Shown: positions 49,723-58,328, counted from the first letter of the stretch. The stretch is DNA of 64,000 bases from Paenibacillus sp. FSL H7-0326 (GCF_001955535.1 NZ_MPVN01000010.1:41519-105518); one strand, 5' to 3'. Translations and numbers: made by a program. The notes: a model not told the origin generated them from the letters alone.

Positions 49723-50447
49723 AAGCAATCATTGTAGAAGATGAGGTTCTCGCCCGTCAGGAGCTGGCCTATCTGATTCGAACGCACAGCAGCATTGAGA
49801 TTGAAGAGGAATTCGAGGATGGGCTGGATGCACTCAAGTATTTACAGAGCCATGAGGTGGATGTTCTCTTTCTAGATATTAACGTGCCTTCGATCGACGG
49901 TGTGCTGCTTGCCCAGAATATAAGCAAGTTCCAGGTAAAGCCCTATATCGTGTTCACTACAGCGTATAAAGAGCATGCGGCAGAGGCTTTTGAGATCGAA
50001 GCCTTTGATTATATTCTGAAGCCCTACAGTGAATCTCGCATATCCTCCATGCTGGCGAAGCTGGAAGCTGCCTATAGACAGCAGCAGCAGCCTGTACAAG
50101 AAGAGTCCAAGCCGGCTATTCGTAAGGTTAATCTATGGAAGAATGAGAAGATTATCGTTGTTGATAGTGACGACATTTATTATGCCTCTGCCCAGGAGAA
50201 GACAACAGAAGTGATTACCCAAGCAGAGACATATACAATGAATGTCAGCATTAGTGAATTTCATACCCGGCTGCCTGGGGAGTCTTTCTATCGCTGTCAC
50301 CGCTCTTATCTGGTCAATCTGTCCAAAATACGTGAAATCATCCCTTGGTTCAACAATACGTATCTGCTCAAATTAACGGATCTGGATGTGGAGATTCCCG
50401 TCAGCCGCAGCAAAGCGAAGGAGTTCAAGCAGCTCATGCGCATATAA
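49719..50447 (+). CDS. LytTR-family response regulator
   Basis: A 242-residue protein with a receiver domain at residues 1-120 (IIVEDEVLARQEL; Asp in VLFLDINVP near residue 51; Lys in DYILKPY) and a C-terminal LytTR DNA-binding domain at about 140-240 (FYRCHRSYLVNLSKIREI; IPVSRSKAKEFKQ). It overlaps the kinase by ATGA. LytTR proteins bind pairs of about 9-bp direct repeats; such boxes are visible upstream of the next gene. Confidence 0.93.
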   Translation: MKAIIVEDEVLARQELAYLIRTHSSIEIEEEFEDGLDALKYLQSHEVDVLFLDINVPSIDGVLLAQNISKFQVKPYIVFTTAYKEHAAEAFEIEAFDYILKPYSESRISSMLAKLEAAYRQQQQPVQEESKPAIRKVNLWKNEKIIVVDSDDIYYASAQEKTTEVITQAETYTMNVSISEFHTRLPGESFYRCHRSYLVNLSKIREIIPWFNNTYLLKLTDLDVEIPVSRSKAKEFKQLMRI

Positions 50448-50485
50448 ATGCAGTTCATTCTCAATCTGTGCTATCTCGTTCCTAA

Positions 50486-50518
50486 ACACGTTAGAACTCT
50501 CTGTGAAAGCGTTACAAT
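50486..50518 (+). promoter_or_regulatory. LytTR-like direct repeats and promoter of the OFA transporter gene
   Basis: ACACGTTAG (50486-50494) and AAGCGTTAC (50507-50515) share the CGTTA core and start exactly 21 bp apart, two helical turns. TTAGAA (50491), 16 bp, TACAAT (50513-50518) form a weak-35 promoter overlapping them, as expected for an activator-dependent gene. A further CGTT lies at 50477. Confidence 0.6.
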
Positions 50519-50580
50519 GAAGTAGCGTAAGGGGCACTACACCGTACGCTTAGAACAGCGAGAGAAAGAAGGAACGAGAT

Positions 50581-51834
50581 ATGAATTCAAAGAATAGCAA
50601 TCGCTTTCTTATTGTACTCGGTACCATTATTATGCAAATGGGTCTTGGGACCATCTATACATGGAGCTTGTTTAACGCTCCGCTTGTGAGTAAGTTCGGA
50701 TGGGAGCTCAGCTCCGTATCCATTACCTTTTCCATCACTAGCTTTGCGCTTGCCTTCGCCACATTGTTTGCGGGTAAGATTCAAGAAAAAATAGGACTTC
50801 GTAAGCTGACAGCCGTGTCCGGTATATTGCTTGGTATTGGTCTTATGCTCAGCTCGCAGGCAAGCTCGCTTGCAGCCTTATATGTGCTGGCAGGCGTTAT
50901 TGTTGGCTTTGCCGACGGAACGGCTTACATTACGTCTTTATCCAACCTAATTAAATGGTTTCCGAACCGAAAAGGTCTCATCTCAGGTATTTCCGTCGGA
51001 GCTTACGGAACAGGAAGCCTTGTGTTTAAATACATTAACGGCGGTTTAATTGAATCCGTTGGTGTATCTCAGGCGTTTCTTTACTGGGGATTGATTGTCA
51101 TGGCGATGATCATTACCGGTTCACTGCTTGTTAGAGAAGCAAGCGTCGCTCCTTCTGTCACCGAGAGTGGCAAGAGAGAAGCGAATCAGGTGGCAGGACC
51201 TCTTCAAGGAGCGAAGGACTATACAACTGGTGAAATGCTGCGGACCAAACAAGCATACCTATTGTTCATTGTGTTCTTCACAGCGTGTATGAGCGGACTA
51301 TATCTGATCGGGATCGTCAAGGATATCGGTATGCAGCTGGCGCATCTGGATGCCGCAACGGCAGCCAATGCAGTCGCCATGATCGCTATTTTTAACACCG
51401 CAGGACGACTGATTCTAGGTGCGTTGTCGGATAAAGTGAGCCGGATCAAGCTGGTAGGATGTACGCTGGCCGTTACAGCAGCCGCTGCGCTCGTACTAAG
51501 TGCTGTACCGCTGAATTACGGTTTGTTCTTCGTCTGTGTGGCAGCCATTGCTTTTTGCTTCGGAGGCAACATTACTGTATTTCCGGCCATCGTGAGTGAC
51601 TTCTTCGGTCTGAAGAATCATACGAAAAATTACGGCATCGTCTACCAAGGCTTTGGTATCGGAGCACTGTCCGGCTCGTTCATTGCTGCCATGCTCGGCG
51701 GCTTCAAGCCAACCTTTATCGTCATCGGTGCGCTTTGTATTGTAGCTATGCTTATAGCACTGACGATCAGACCGCCGTTCGCGGGAACCAAGGAAAAGGA
51801 CGTTCCGTTCAAAGCATACAAACGTACAGCCTAA
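50581..51834 (+). CDS. OFA-family MFS transporter (YhjX-like)
   Basis: A 417-residue protein with 12 hydrophobic segments. It opens with the oxalate/formate antiporter (OFA) pattern MGLGTIYTWSLFNAPL (residues 20-35), and SLSNLIKWFPNRKGLISG near 120 is typical of the group. E. coli YhjX, of the same family, is induced by YpdA/YpdB in response to pyruvate. This gene follows a YpdA/YpdB-like pair, so import or export of pyruvate or a similar small acid is likely. A 5'-UTR inverted repeat (AGCGTA/TACGCT) lies near 50523-50551. Confidence 0.88.
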   Translation: MNSKNSNRFLIVLGTIIMQMGLGTIYTWSLFNAPLVSKFGWELSSVSITFSITSFALAFATLFAGKIQEKIGLRKLTAVSGILLGIGLMLSSQASSLAALYVLAGVIVGFADGTAYITSLSNLIKWFPNRKGLISGISVGAYGTGSLVFKYINGGLIESVGVSQAFLYWGLIVMAMIITGSLLVREASVAPSVTESGKREANQVAGPLQGAKDYTTGEMLRTKQAYLLFIVFFTACMSGLYLIGIVKDIGMQLAHLDAATAANAVAMIAIFNTAGRLILGALSDKVSRIKLVGCTLAVTAAAALVLSAVPLNYGLFFVCVAAIAFCFGGNITVFPAIVSDFFGLKNHTKNYGIVYQGFGIGALSGSFIAAMLGGFKPTFIVIGALCIVAMLIALTIRPPFAGTKEKDVPFKAYKRTA

Positions 51835-51843
51835 TTATAGTGC

Positions 51844-51892
51844 AAAGCCTGAAGGACCTTTTAGTTAAAAAGGAACTTCAGGCTTTTTTTGT
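51844..51892. terminator. Bidirectional terminator overlapping a coding end
   Basis: AAAGCCTGAAG pairs with CTTCAGGCTTT, with inner CCTTTT/AAAAGG pairing and a T-run. The last codons and stop of the minus-strand gene at 51865 lie inside the stem. Confidence 0.9.
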
Positions 51893-52353
51893 TTGCAGCG
51901 TCTGGCACTAATCCAATTAACCGCGATGACGACAATATAACAGGTTAGGGAAATGAGGCCATATTCAAAGACAAGCCAGAGATCTGTCATTTCCAGGTTG
52001 AAAGTGAAACCGTGAATTGAACTAAAAAACAACAATAAAAGGGCGATACTTACCTGTTCTACCGTATAAAATAAGGTGAGTAATGCCAAACCGCCAAGCC
52101 AAAAGACAGAGGTTAGTTTAATGAAATCCCCGCTGCGGCGGCTCATGATCAGAGCATAGAGCACCCAGGTCGTCAGATAGAGCAGGGAGATCGTTGTAGA
52201 CAGAATATTGTGATCTTCATACACAGCCCAGAACAAATTCATAGTACCGAAGAACAGGTTGATCATAAACATGATGAGCAGGTGCATAGGGTACATTGCC
52301 CATTTTTCTGCTATACGAATATGGCTCACTCCCTTGTATCCGTTCTTATTCAT
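51865..52353 (-). CDS. Four-segment membrane protein, hypothetical
   Basis: A 162-residue protein from ATG 52353. A longer frame to 52470 runs through the uridine kinase terminator and is rejected. Four hydrophobic segments lie at about residues 20-40, 50-70, 82-103 and 118-140, followed by a basic tail. A weak TAGGTG serves as ribosome binding site. I do not recognise the family. Confidence 0.6.
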   Translation of the reverse strand: MNKNGYKGVSHIRIAEKWAMYPMHLLIMFMINLFFGTMNLFWAVYEDHNILSTTISLLYLTTWVLYALIMSRRSGDFIKLTSVFWLGGLALLTLFYTVEQVSIALLLLFFSSIHGFTFNLEMTDLWLVFEYGLISLTCYIVVIAVNWISARRCKQKKPEVPF

Positions 52354-52391
52354 ATAGACACCTATTGAGGGGTAAAGGTTACGTGGTAAAT

Positions 52392-52442
52392 AAAAAAGGA
52401 GATCCTCACGCAAGCGGCTCGCTTTGCAGGGTCTCCTTTTTA
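52392..52442 (-). terminator. Uridine kinase terminator
   Basis: On the minus strand AAAAGGAGACCC-type sequence pairs with GGATCTCCTTTT, with an inner GCGAGCCGC-type stem, followed by a T-run. It starts 7 bp beyond the udk stop. Confidence 0.88.
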
Positions 52443-52448
52443 TATGGA

Positions 52449-53090
52449 TTATAATCTTGTACCGGACCACTTTTTGTCGCCGGATAAATATTTCTCGGTG
52501 AGGATGGACAACAGCTGAATTCCTACTTCGTTATGTCCGCCTTCCGGAATGATGATATCCGCGTATCTCTTGGATGGTTCAATAAATGCTTCGTGCATGG
52601 GCTTCACTGTAGCGAGGTACTGCTGGTTAATAGATTGGATCGTACGTCCACGTTCCTCAATATCACGAACGACACGTCGCAGAATACGCACATCGGGATC
52701 GGAATCGACGAATACTTTAATGTCCAGCATTTCGCGGAGCTTCTCATCCGATAGAACATGCAGTCCCTCGATCATCACGATGTTGTTCGGATGCAGCTCT
52801 ACCGTGTCCGAAGAGGATCTGGCATGAATCGTAAAATCGTAGACCGGCGCATGGACCGTTTGTCCATCACGAAGTGCTGCGAGGTGCTCGATCAGCAGCT
52901 CATTGTCAAAGGCGAAGGGATGATCATAATTCGTGAGCTCCCGTTCGGACAGACTGAGATGAGCCTGGTCTTTATAGTAGTTGTCTTGAGATATAAAAGT
53001 CACTTTGCTCGACCCCAACCGTTCAATAACAGAGCGAGCTACCGTAGTTTTACCTGAGCCGGTTCCTCCGGCAATACCAATAATGAGCAT
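52449..53090 (-). CDS. udk: Uridine kinase
   Basis: A 213-residue cytoplasmic kinase that phosphorylates uridine and cytidine for pyrimidine salvage. It has the P-loop GIAGGTGSGKTT (residues 5-16), ISQDNYYKD, NYDHPFAFD and VMIEGLHVL typical of Udk. GGGAGGT lies about 13 bp before the ATG. It is of normal family length and monocistronic. Confidence 0.95.
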   Translation of the reverse strand: MLIIGIAGGTGSGKTTVARSVIERLGSSKVTFISQDNYYKDQAHLSLSERELTNYDHPFAFDNELLIEHLAALRDGQTVHAPVYDFTIHARSSSDTVELHPNNIVMIEGLHVLSDEKLREMLDIKVFVDSDPDVRILRRVVRDIEERGRTIQSINQQYLATVKPMHEAFIEPSKRYADIIIPEGGHNEVGIQLLSILTEKYLSGDKKWSGTRL

Positions 53091-53312
53091 GGCGAATATA
53101 TAAACCTCCCTAGAATAATTGCAGGAGCAACCTTAGTATTTTAGCACAGCAGGCTCGATTTTTCTATGACATGCAAAAAGGGAAGAATTGTGAATAAAAG
53201 GCGGGAAGGATGTATTTCTTAGGTTTTGTATTATTGGACTGAAATATGAGTATCTTGGTCTTATAAATACATATAAGTATTCGTAAACCGATCAATTCCC
53301 ATTTGAATCTTT

Positions 53313-53360
53313 GAAAAAAAAACAACGCTGGTGCAAGAGTACTCCTCTTGCATCAGCGTT
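53313..53360 (-). terminator. Terminator of the HIBADH-like gene
   Basis: On the minus strand AACGCTGATGCAAGAG pairs with CTCTTGCACCAGCGTT around a short loop (one mismatch), followed by GTTTTTTTTT. Confidence 0.92.
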
Positions 53361-53372
53361 ACTAAATGGTAT

Positions 53373-54257
53373 TTATTCTTCAATAAAATGTTTGTAAATG
53401 ACCTGGGTTCCTTTATCATCATAACCCAGCTTGGACAACTGCTCATAGATGGATTCAGAGAGCGCGAGGCCTGGTGTATCCAGTCCGATCTCCTTCGCCG
53501 ACTCAAGAGCAATACGCATGTCCTTGATAAAATGCTTTACATAGAATCCAGGCTCGTAATTACCGCCAATCATGCGAGGGCCGAGGTTGCTGAGCGACCA
53601 GCTGCCAGCAGCGCCCGTCGCGATGCTTTTCAGTACCGTCTCCGGATCAAGTCCTGAAGTCTTGGCGTAAGCCAGTGCTTCCGCTACCCCGATCATGTTC
53701 GAGGCAATGGCGATCTGGTTACACATTTTAGTATGCTGTCCCGCACCGGCTGCGCCTTGGTGAACGATGTTGGTTCCCATGAGCTCAAACAGAGGAGTTA
53801 CCTCCTCAACATCCGCAGCGTCTCCGCCGATCATAATGGACAGCTTCGCATCTCGCGCGCCGATATCACCACCTGATACGGGAGCATCCAGGGCATGAAG
53901 TCCTTTTGCAGCGGCTTCTTGATAGATGCGTTCTGCCAATTGAGGACTGGACGTCGTCATATCAATCAGATAGGTTCCTTGAGCGCTGTTTGCGATAAGT
54001 CCATCCTCACCGAGGTAAATCTCCTCCACATCTTTCGGATAGCCGACCATGGTAATGATGACCTGACAGGCCTCAGCCAGACGAGCAGGAGTCTCATGCC
54101 AGACGGCCCCTTGCTCTACGAGCTCGGCTGCCTTCTCCGCAGTTCTTGTGTATACATGGAGCTTGTATCCTGCTTTCTGTATATGCCCTGCCATGCTCTT
54201 GCCCATTACACCTGTACCAATGAACCCTACAGCGGTTTGTTCTGATGAAATTGCCAT
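53373..54257 (-). CDS. 3-hydroxyisobutyrate dehydrogenase-family oxidoreductase
   Basis: A 294-residue beta-hydroxyacid dehydrogenase. ATG 54257 follows AAAGGAGG; the longer frame from 54353 lacks a ribosome binding site and would cover a promoter. The NAD(P) motif is VGFIGTGVMGKSMAGH. The substrate segment DAPVSGGDIGARDAKL and the catalytic Lys in QHTKMCNQIAIA are typical. Possible products are tartronate semialdehyde or 3-hydroxyisobutyrate derivatives; the context does not decide. Confidence 0.9.
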   Translation of the reverse strand: MAISSEQTAVGFIGTGVMGKSMAGHIQKAGYKLHVYTRTAEKAAELVEQGAVWHETPARLAEACQVIITMVGYPKDVEEIYLGEDGLIANSAQGTYLIDMTTSSPQLAERIYQEAAAKGLHALDAPVSGGDIGARDAKLSIMIGGDAADVEEVTPLFELMGTNIVHQGAAGAGQHTKMCNQIAIASNMIGVAEALAYAKTSGLDPETVLKSIATGAAGSWSLSNLGPRMIGGNYEPGFYVKHFIKDMRIALESAKEIGLDTPGLALSESIYEQLSKLGYDDKGTQVIYKHFIEE

Positions 54258-54312
54258 ATGAATTGCTGCCTCCTTTGGATATCCTGCTTCTAAGTATAAT
54301 CCTAAATATAGA

Positions 54313-54341
54313 TTGACACACCAATTCGTTGGTGCTATTTT
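54313..54341 (+). promoter_or_regulatory. Strong promoter with a palindrome in the spacer, nitroreductase gene
   Basis: TTGACA (54313-54318), 17 bp, TATTTT (54336-54341). The spacer is almost filled by the perfect inverted repeat CACCAATTCGTTGGTG (54319-54334). A repressor there would block RNA polymerase directly. Confidence 0.75.
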
Positions 54342-54411
54342 CAATCTATACAAATCTCATAGAATTTGTAAGTTATCTAAGACATGACATAAATATAGCT
54401 GACTGTGAACA

Positions 54412-54461
54412 AACAGAGGTGTTGCTCTACTGCATAGGGACGATGCCTCTGTTTTTTTAAA
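54412..54461 (+). terminator. Terminator-like hairpin in the nitroreductase leader
   Basis: AACAGAGG pairs with CCTCTGTT, followed by TTTTTTT, with a 31-base loop. It lies after the promoter and 24 bp before the start codon, so it may act as an attenuator rather than ending a gene. Confidence 0.65.
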
Positions 54462-54484
54462 AACCAAACAAGGAGTGATAGAGA

Positions 54485-55111
54485 ATGAGTAATAAAGAGA
54501 CAAAGCGTCAGAATGTGCTGGAAGTATCTTTGCAGGATGTGAGTGCTCATCGGACACCGGATTATCCGGTGAATCCATTGTTTGTGGAGCGTTGGTCTTC
54601 CCGTTCCTTTGCGGATCAACCGGTTCCGCAAGATGTGCTGTATACGGTGCTTGAGGCGGCACGCTGGGCGCCATCCTCCAACAATTTGCAGCCGTGGCGT
54701 TTTTATATCGCTCAGACAGAAGAAGAGCGTGAGCTGTTCAAGGAATTCATACTTCCTGGCAACCGGATATGGTCGGATAAAGCACCCGTATTGATCCTGC
54801 TTGCTACCGATACACGCAGAGATGAGAATGGCGGAGTCAATGGAGCACATGCTTTTGATGCAGGTGCTGCCTGGGGTTCCATTGCACTGCAGGCACATCT
54901 GCTGGGACTGGCTACTCGGGCCATGGGAGGCTATGACCGAAACAAAGCGCGTGAAATTCTAGACATCCCGGAATACATTGAGCTGCAAGCGGTTATCGCT
55001 CTAGGTTATCGTGCAGGCCTTGACACACTGGATGAGCGATTCCGTGAGCGAGAAATACCCAATGAGCGTCGCTCCCTAAGCGACAGCATTTTGGAACTGA
55101 AAAGAAAGTAA
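54485..55111 (+). CDS. Nitroreductase-family protein
   Basis: A 208-residue FMN-dependent oxidoreductase with AAGGAGTGA before the ATG. FMN-binding features are ERWSSRSFADQPVP (residues 35-48), ARWAPSSNNLQPWRFY and the later GGYDRNKAREIL and VIALGY. Members reduce nitroaromatics or quinones with NAD(P)H. The palindromic promoter and leader hairpin suggest tight, inducible control, fitting an electrophile response. Confidence 0.92.
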   Translation: MSNKETKRQNVLEVSLQDVSAHRTPDYPVNPLFVERWSSRSFADQPVPQDVLYTVLEAARWAPSSNNLQPWRFYIAQTEEERELFKEFILPGNRIWSDKAPVLILLATDTRRDENGGVNGAHAFDAGAAWGSIALQAHLLGLATRAMGGYDRNKAREILDIPEYIELQAVIALGYRAGLDTLDERFREREIPNERRSLSDSILELKRK

Positions 55112-55142
55112 GCATCTCATTTAATAATATTCCCTCAATATA

Positions 55143-55234
55143 AAACAGCCGCCTGAATGCAGTGACCCCTCCAAAGTTAGAACACCATCTAACAACAGGG
55201 TGAAGTGCACAATCCATACAAGCGGCTGTTTTTC
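55143..55234. terminator. Terminator stem with a 70-base insertion-like loop
   Basis: AAACAGCCGC (55143-55152) pairs with GCGGCTGTTT (55222-55231), with flanking T-runs. The loop (55153-55221) is unusually long for an intrinsic terminator and contains a 52-bp imperfect inverted repeat resembling IS3-family ends. It lies between convergent genes. Confidence 0.65.
55158..55209. repeat. IS3-like terminal inverted-repeat remnant
   Basis: TGCAGTGACCCCTCC...GTTAGA faces TCTAAC...GGGTGAAGTGCA, with a central perfect hairpin GTTAGA-ACACCA-TCTAAC. The pattern TGCA(G/C)T..ACCCC..GTTAGA is like the ends of several IS3-family elements. No transposase remains. It may be a tiny non-autonomous element or an excision scar. 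Confidence 0.35.
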
Positions 55235-55250
55235 GTGTATTCAGATTTAA

Positions 55251-56642
55251 CTAAGACTTCAACGGAAGCTGAAGCTCAAACGTACTTCCTGCAGTAGAGG
55301 TTTCGATGAGCCGCAGATGACCGCCCATGTTCGTGGCTAGCAATCTGCTGAAGCTGAGACCCAGCCCCAATCCGCGAACCCGTTCCTGTTTGTCTATTCC
55401 GCGATAGAAGCGTTCGAAGATGAGCTCCTGCTCGTTTGCCGGTATTCCTCTGCCATTATCCTTAACGAGGATGGACAAGTCCTGACTTCCTGCTCGTGCT
55501 ATATGGATACTTATATGAAACTGTCGATCACCCGTAGCAGATTCCACACTATTGTTGAGCAGATTCGTCATGATCTGCTGGATACGCAGCGGATCTCCCC
55601 ATAATGCAGTCTCCGTTACGGACTCTTCCCACGTTAGCTCAGGTGTCTCCTCGCAGCTCTGATGGAGTGACCATTGATAGATCATTTCACTGAAGAAGGG
55701 GACCGCTGATATTGGTTCAGGCCTGAGGGGAATGACTCCGGCTGCAATGGCGTTATAATCCAGCAGATCAGCGACCATATGCTCCAATCTATTCGTTTCC
55801 TTGAGTGCGGCTTCCATAAACTCGCCGGCTTCCTCTTTTTCAACAACGCCTTGCTGTAAGGCATGAAGCAAACCTTTAATGGAAGTAACAGGTGTCTTCA
55901 GTTCATGTGTCAGTCCTGCAAGCATGTATGATCTGGAGTGCTCCAACGTCTTCAGACGCTCGGACATCTCCTTAAACGAGGTCGTCAGCTCATAAATTTC
56001 CTGTTCCTTCACATCGGTGCTTAGAGTTACATCGTAATTGCCCTGGCGTATTTCGTGTGCTGCCTCGGCGACGTCACGAATTGGGCTGACCAATTTTCTT
56101 GTGAGCAGGTGGATTGTGACCCACCCAAGGACGGCAAGAAAGACAAAGGCCCCGGCGACAAGCCAGGTTTGGTCCGTAATGATCGTGAACGACTTTATTG
56201 GAAGGAGCAGTATAACCTCGCCAATCTCTGTCCCTGATTGCATAATAGGGGCAGTAATCTTTTTCGAGCCAGATGCTTCCGGCGATAGAATCCGTTGCTT
56301 CAGCTGTTCTTCTGGCATCGGAGGGTTGGAGAACACGGGTTTACCCTGCTGATCTGTAATAATGACACACATGCCCGCGCTTTTTTCTATCATATTTTTA
56401 CGTTTATCGATGAGCGCATTTAAATCCTGCCTGTGGTACTCAACCTCATCACTGCCGGCCCCCTGAACGATCTTATCAGCGATCTCTTCGGCAAGAATTC
56501 GGGTGGTTTCAAGCCGCCGATCCATGGATTCATGCTTAACCCACCAGAAGGAGAGCAGGCTCAGAATTGCCAGCCCGGTGAAGAGGGCGAGGAAATAACG
56601 CCTTGTCCAGTATACTTTTATCGATCTCAGCGGTTTATCCAA
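55251..56642 (-). CDS. HAMP sensor histidine kinase
   Basis: A 463-residue kinase. TM1 is at about residues 15-33 (YFLALFTGLAILSLL) and TM2 at about 157-178, enclosing a small extracytoplasmic sensor of about 120 residues. HAMP follows (RKLVSPIRDVAEAAHEIRQG). The phospho-acceptor His is in LAGLTHELKTPVTS near residue 249, the N box in IMTNLLNNSVES, and the ATP lid in DNGRGIP and GLGLGLSF. Its start overlaps the response regulator gene by 16 bp. Confidence 0.93.
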   Translation of the reverse strand: MDKPLRSIKVYWTRRYFLALFTGLAILSLLSFWWVKHESMDRRLETTRILAEEIADKIVQGAGSDEVEYHRQDLNALIDKRKNMIEKSAGMCVIITDQQGKPVFSNPPMPEEQLKQRILSPEASGSKKITAPIMQSGTEIGEVILLLPIKSFTIITDQTWLVAGAFVFLAVLGWVTIHLLTRKLVSPIRDVAEAAHEIRQGNYDVTLSTDVKEQEIYELTTSFKEMSERLKTLEHSRSYMLAGLTHELKTPVTSIKGLLHALQQGVVEKEEAGEFMEAALKETNRLEHMVADLLDYNAIAAGVIPLRPEPISAVPFFSEMIYQWSLHQSCEETPELTWEESVTETALWGDPLRIQQIMTNLLNNSVESATGDRQFHISIHIARAGSQDLSILVKDNGRGIPANEQELIFERFYRGIDKQERVRGLGLGLSFSRLLATNMGGHLRLIETSTAGSTFELQLPLKS

Positions 56643-57313
56643 AATTGATACCCCGTTCCTCGTAATGTTTTGATATCTCCTTCTTCTTTAGGCCAGTGAG
56701 AGAGGGAATGCCGGATCCGTTTAATGGATAGATCAACAGCGCGATCGCTGCCTTCGTAATCCAGACCCCAGATATTCTCGATTAGCTGCTCTCGCGTAAA
56801 GGTTTGATTCGGATGCTCTGCCAGAAAGAACAGTACAGAAGTATCCCGCGGAGTAAGCGGGACGTCGACCCCGTTTAACATGACTCTCTGTGAGCGAAAA
56901 TCGAGAGAGAGACAGCCATAGCTCCGTCTGTGTTCTTCATTGTCTGTCCAGCCAAGCGGTCTGCGCAGTACGGCATTCACACGGGCAACGACTTCCTCCG
57001 GGATGAACGGCTTGGACATATAATCGTCGGCCCCATTGTTCAGTCCAATGAGCTTGTCATCTATGCCGTCCTTGGCGGTAAGCATGATGACAGGAACACT
57101 GCTCGTTTTTCGAATGTACTGCAGCACTTCCCATCCGTTTTTGCGGGGGAGCATAATATCCAGAATGACAAGGGCTGGTACCTGTATAGCTAGCTGCCTT
57201 AAGGCTTCCTCTCCGTCATATACAGCGTTCACTTCAAACCCCGCTTTTTTCAGATATGCGCTGAGTACTTTTGAAATAGCCCGTTCATCTTCCACGATCA
57301 TTATTTTCTTCAA
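56627..57313 (-). CDS. OmpR/PhoB-family response regulator
   Basis: A 228-residue protein. The receiver has MIVEDERAI, the phospho-acceptor Asp in VILDIMLPRKNG near residue 53, and the Lys in YMSKPF near 102. The winged-helix output domain (about 130-228) has LTPRDTSVLFFLAEHPNQTF, then DRAVDLSIKRIRHSL and TLRGTGYQF. It is first in the operon with its kinase. It is divergent from a YceI gene whose upstream region holds an OmpR-type direct repeat. Confidence 0.94.
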   Translation of the reverse strand: MKKIMIVEDERAISKVLSAYLKKAGFEVNAVYDGEEALRQLAIQVPALVILDIMLPRKNGWEVLQYIRKTSSVPVIMLTAKDGIDDKLIGLNNGADDYMSKPFIPEEVVARVNAVLRRPLGWTDNEEHRRSYGCLSLDFRSQRVMLNGVDVPLTPRDTSVLFFLAEHPNQTFTREQLIENIWGLDYEGSDRAVDLSIKRIRHSLSHWPKEEGDIKTLRGTGYQFWINR

Positions 57314-57503
57314 CCGATCGTTCTCCTTTCTCCTCCCGGATTACAGCACAGGTATATTCTCTATTTATCCGTTACAGTTAAACGGTACAAGCTTTATTCT
57401 CTAATCATTTAAAGGTTGATTTGTTTTCACATGAACGTAGATCGATGGCTGTCCTTGTGCAAGGATATGCATGAATTTTATCATAAACACTTCTCTATTT
57501 CTC

Positions 57504-57520
57504 TTGACATTCTCCTGACA
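57504..57520 (+). promoter_or_regulatory. OmpR-type direct repeat upstream of the YceI gene
   Basis: TTGACA, 5 bp, CTGACA: two similar hexamers exactly 11 bp apart, the spacing preferred by OmpR/PhoP-family regulators. TATGCT (57532) is a possible -10 element 11 bp further. The site lies in the 303-bp region between the divergent regulator and YceI genes; no other gene is seen there. Confidence 0.5.
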
Positions 57521-57616
57521 CATTCCTTTGCTATGCTTCTCTCATCCCGCAGCCAGAACACGAGAGAGAAAACATAGATGAGATCATAAATATGAGAGAA
57601 GCTGGGAGGAATAATA

Positions 57617-58309
57617 ATGAATAAGAAAAAGAGAAACTGGATTATTGCAGGAGCAGCCGCGGCCCTTATTGTTGGCGGCACCGCCGCTTATGGAGGAATC
57701 AACAATTTTCTTGGTAACAATGTAGAGATTGAATCGGTTATGTCTGGCAATACAGAGCCGTCGGGTGAAGCACAGACCGTAAGCAGTGAAGAGTTGACTG
57801 GAGCCTGGGCACTGCAGGATGAATCCAAGGTATACTGGTCCATTACAACTTCTCAAGAAACCGTAAATTTTGTGAATGATGCCGTTACAGGATCATGGAG
57901 TATTGATTTTGAAGCACCGGAGTCGATGTCGGCTGAAGGCATCATGGATATGTCGGCACTCGATTCAGGTAATGCTCAGCGTGATGATCATTTACAGGAG
58001 AGCGACTTTTTTGATGTAGCAGCTTACCCGGAGGCTACCTTTACTGCCGATACCTTTACGGGACTTCCGGAGGAGTGGACAGAAGGTGAGGTTGTGCCAG
58101 TAACAATTGAAGGTACCATGACGGTAAGAGGTATAGAAAAGGATGTGACCTTCTTCTCCGAAGTCAGCTATCAGGAAGGAAACCTGCTATTGTCCGGACA
58201 AACGGAAGTGACATTTGATGATTTTGGGATGGAGAACCCGCATAATGTCGTTGTGGAGACAGAAAATGATGTGAATGTGCGTCTGGAGCTCGTATTGAGC
58301 CAGTCTTAA
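57617..58309 (+). CDS. YceI-family protein, membrane-anchored
   Basis: A 230-residue protein with CTGGGAGGA before the ATG. Residues 7-27 form an N-terminal anchor or signal (WIIAGAAAALIVGGTAAYGG), then a linker to about 55. The YceI lipocalin-like domain follows: GSWSIDFE, RDDHLQESDFFDVAAYPEATF, then GTMTVRGIEKDVTF. YceI proteins bind isoprenoid-type lipids in a beta barrel. It is probably a target of the divergent two-component system. Confidence 0.92.
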   Translation: MNKKKRNWIIAGAAAALIVGGTAAYGGINNFLGNNVEIESVMSGNTEPSGEAQTVSSEELTGAWALQDESKVYWSITTSQETVNFVNDAVTGSWSIDFEAPESMSAEGIMDMSALDSGNAQRDDHLQESDFFDVAAYPEATFTADTFTGLPEEWTEGEVVPVTIEGTMTVRGIEKDVTFFSEVSYQEGNLLLSGQTEVTFDDFGMENPHNVVVETENDVNVRLELVLSQS

Positions 58310-58328
58310 TGTAATACATTCAGTAGAG

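Noticed and set aside
52354..52470. 39-codon N-terminal extension of the minus-strand membrane protein
   Set aside because: It would run through the uridine kinase terminator and adds a segment unlike the rest.
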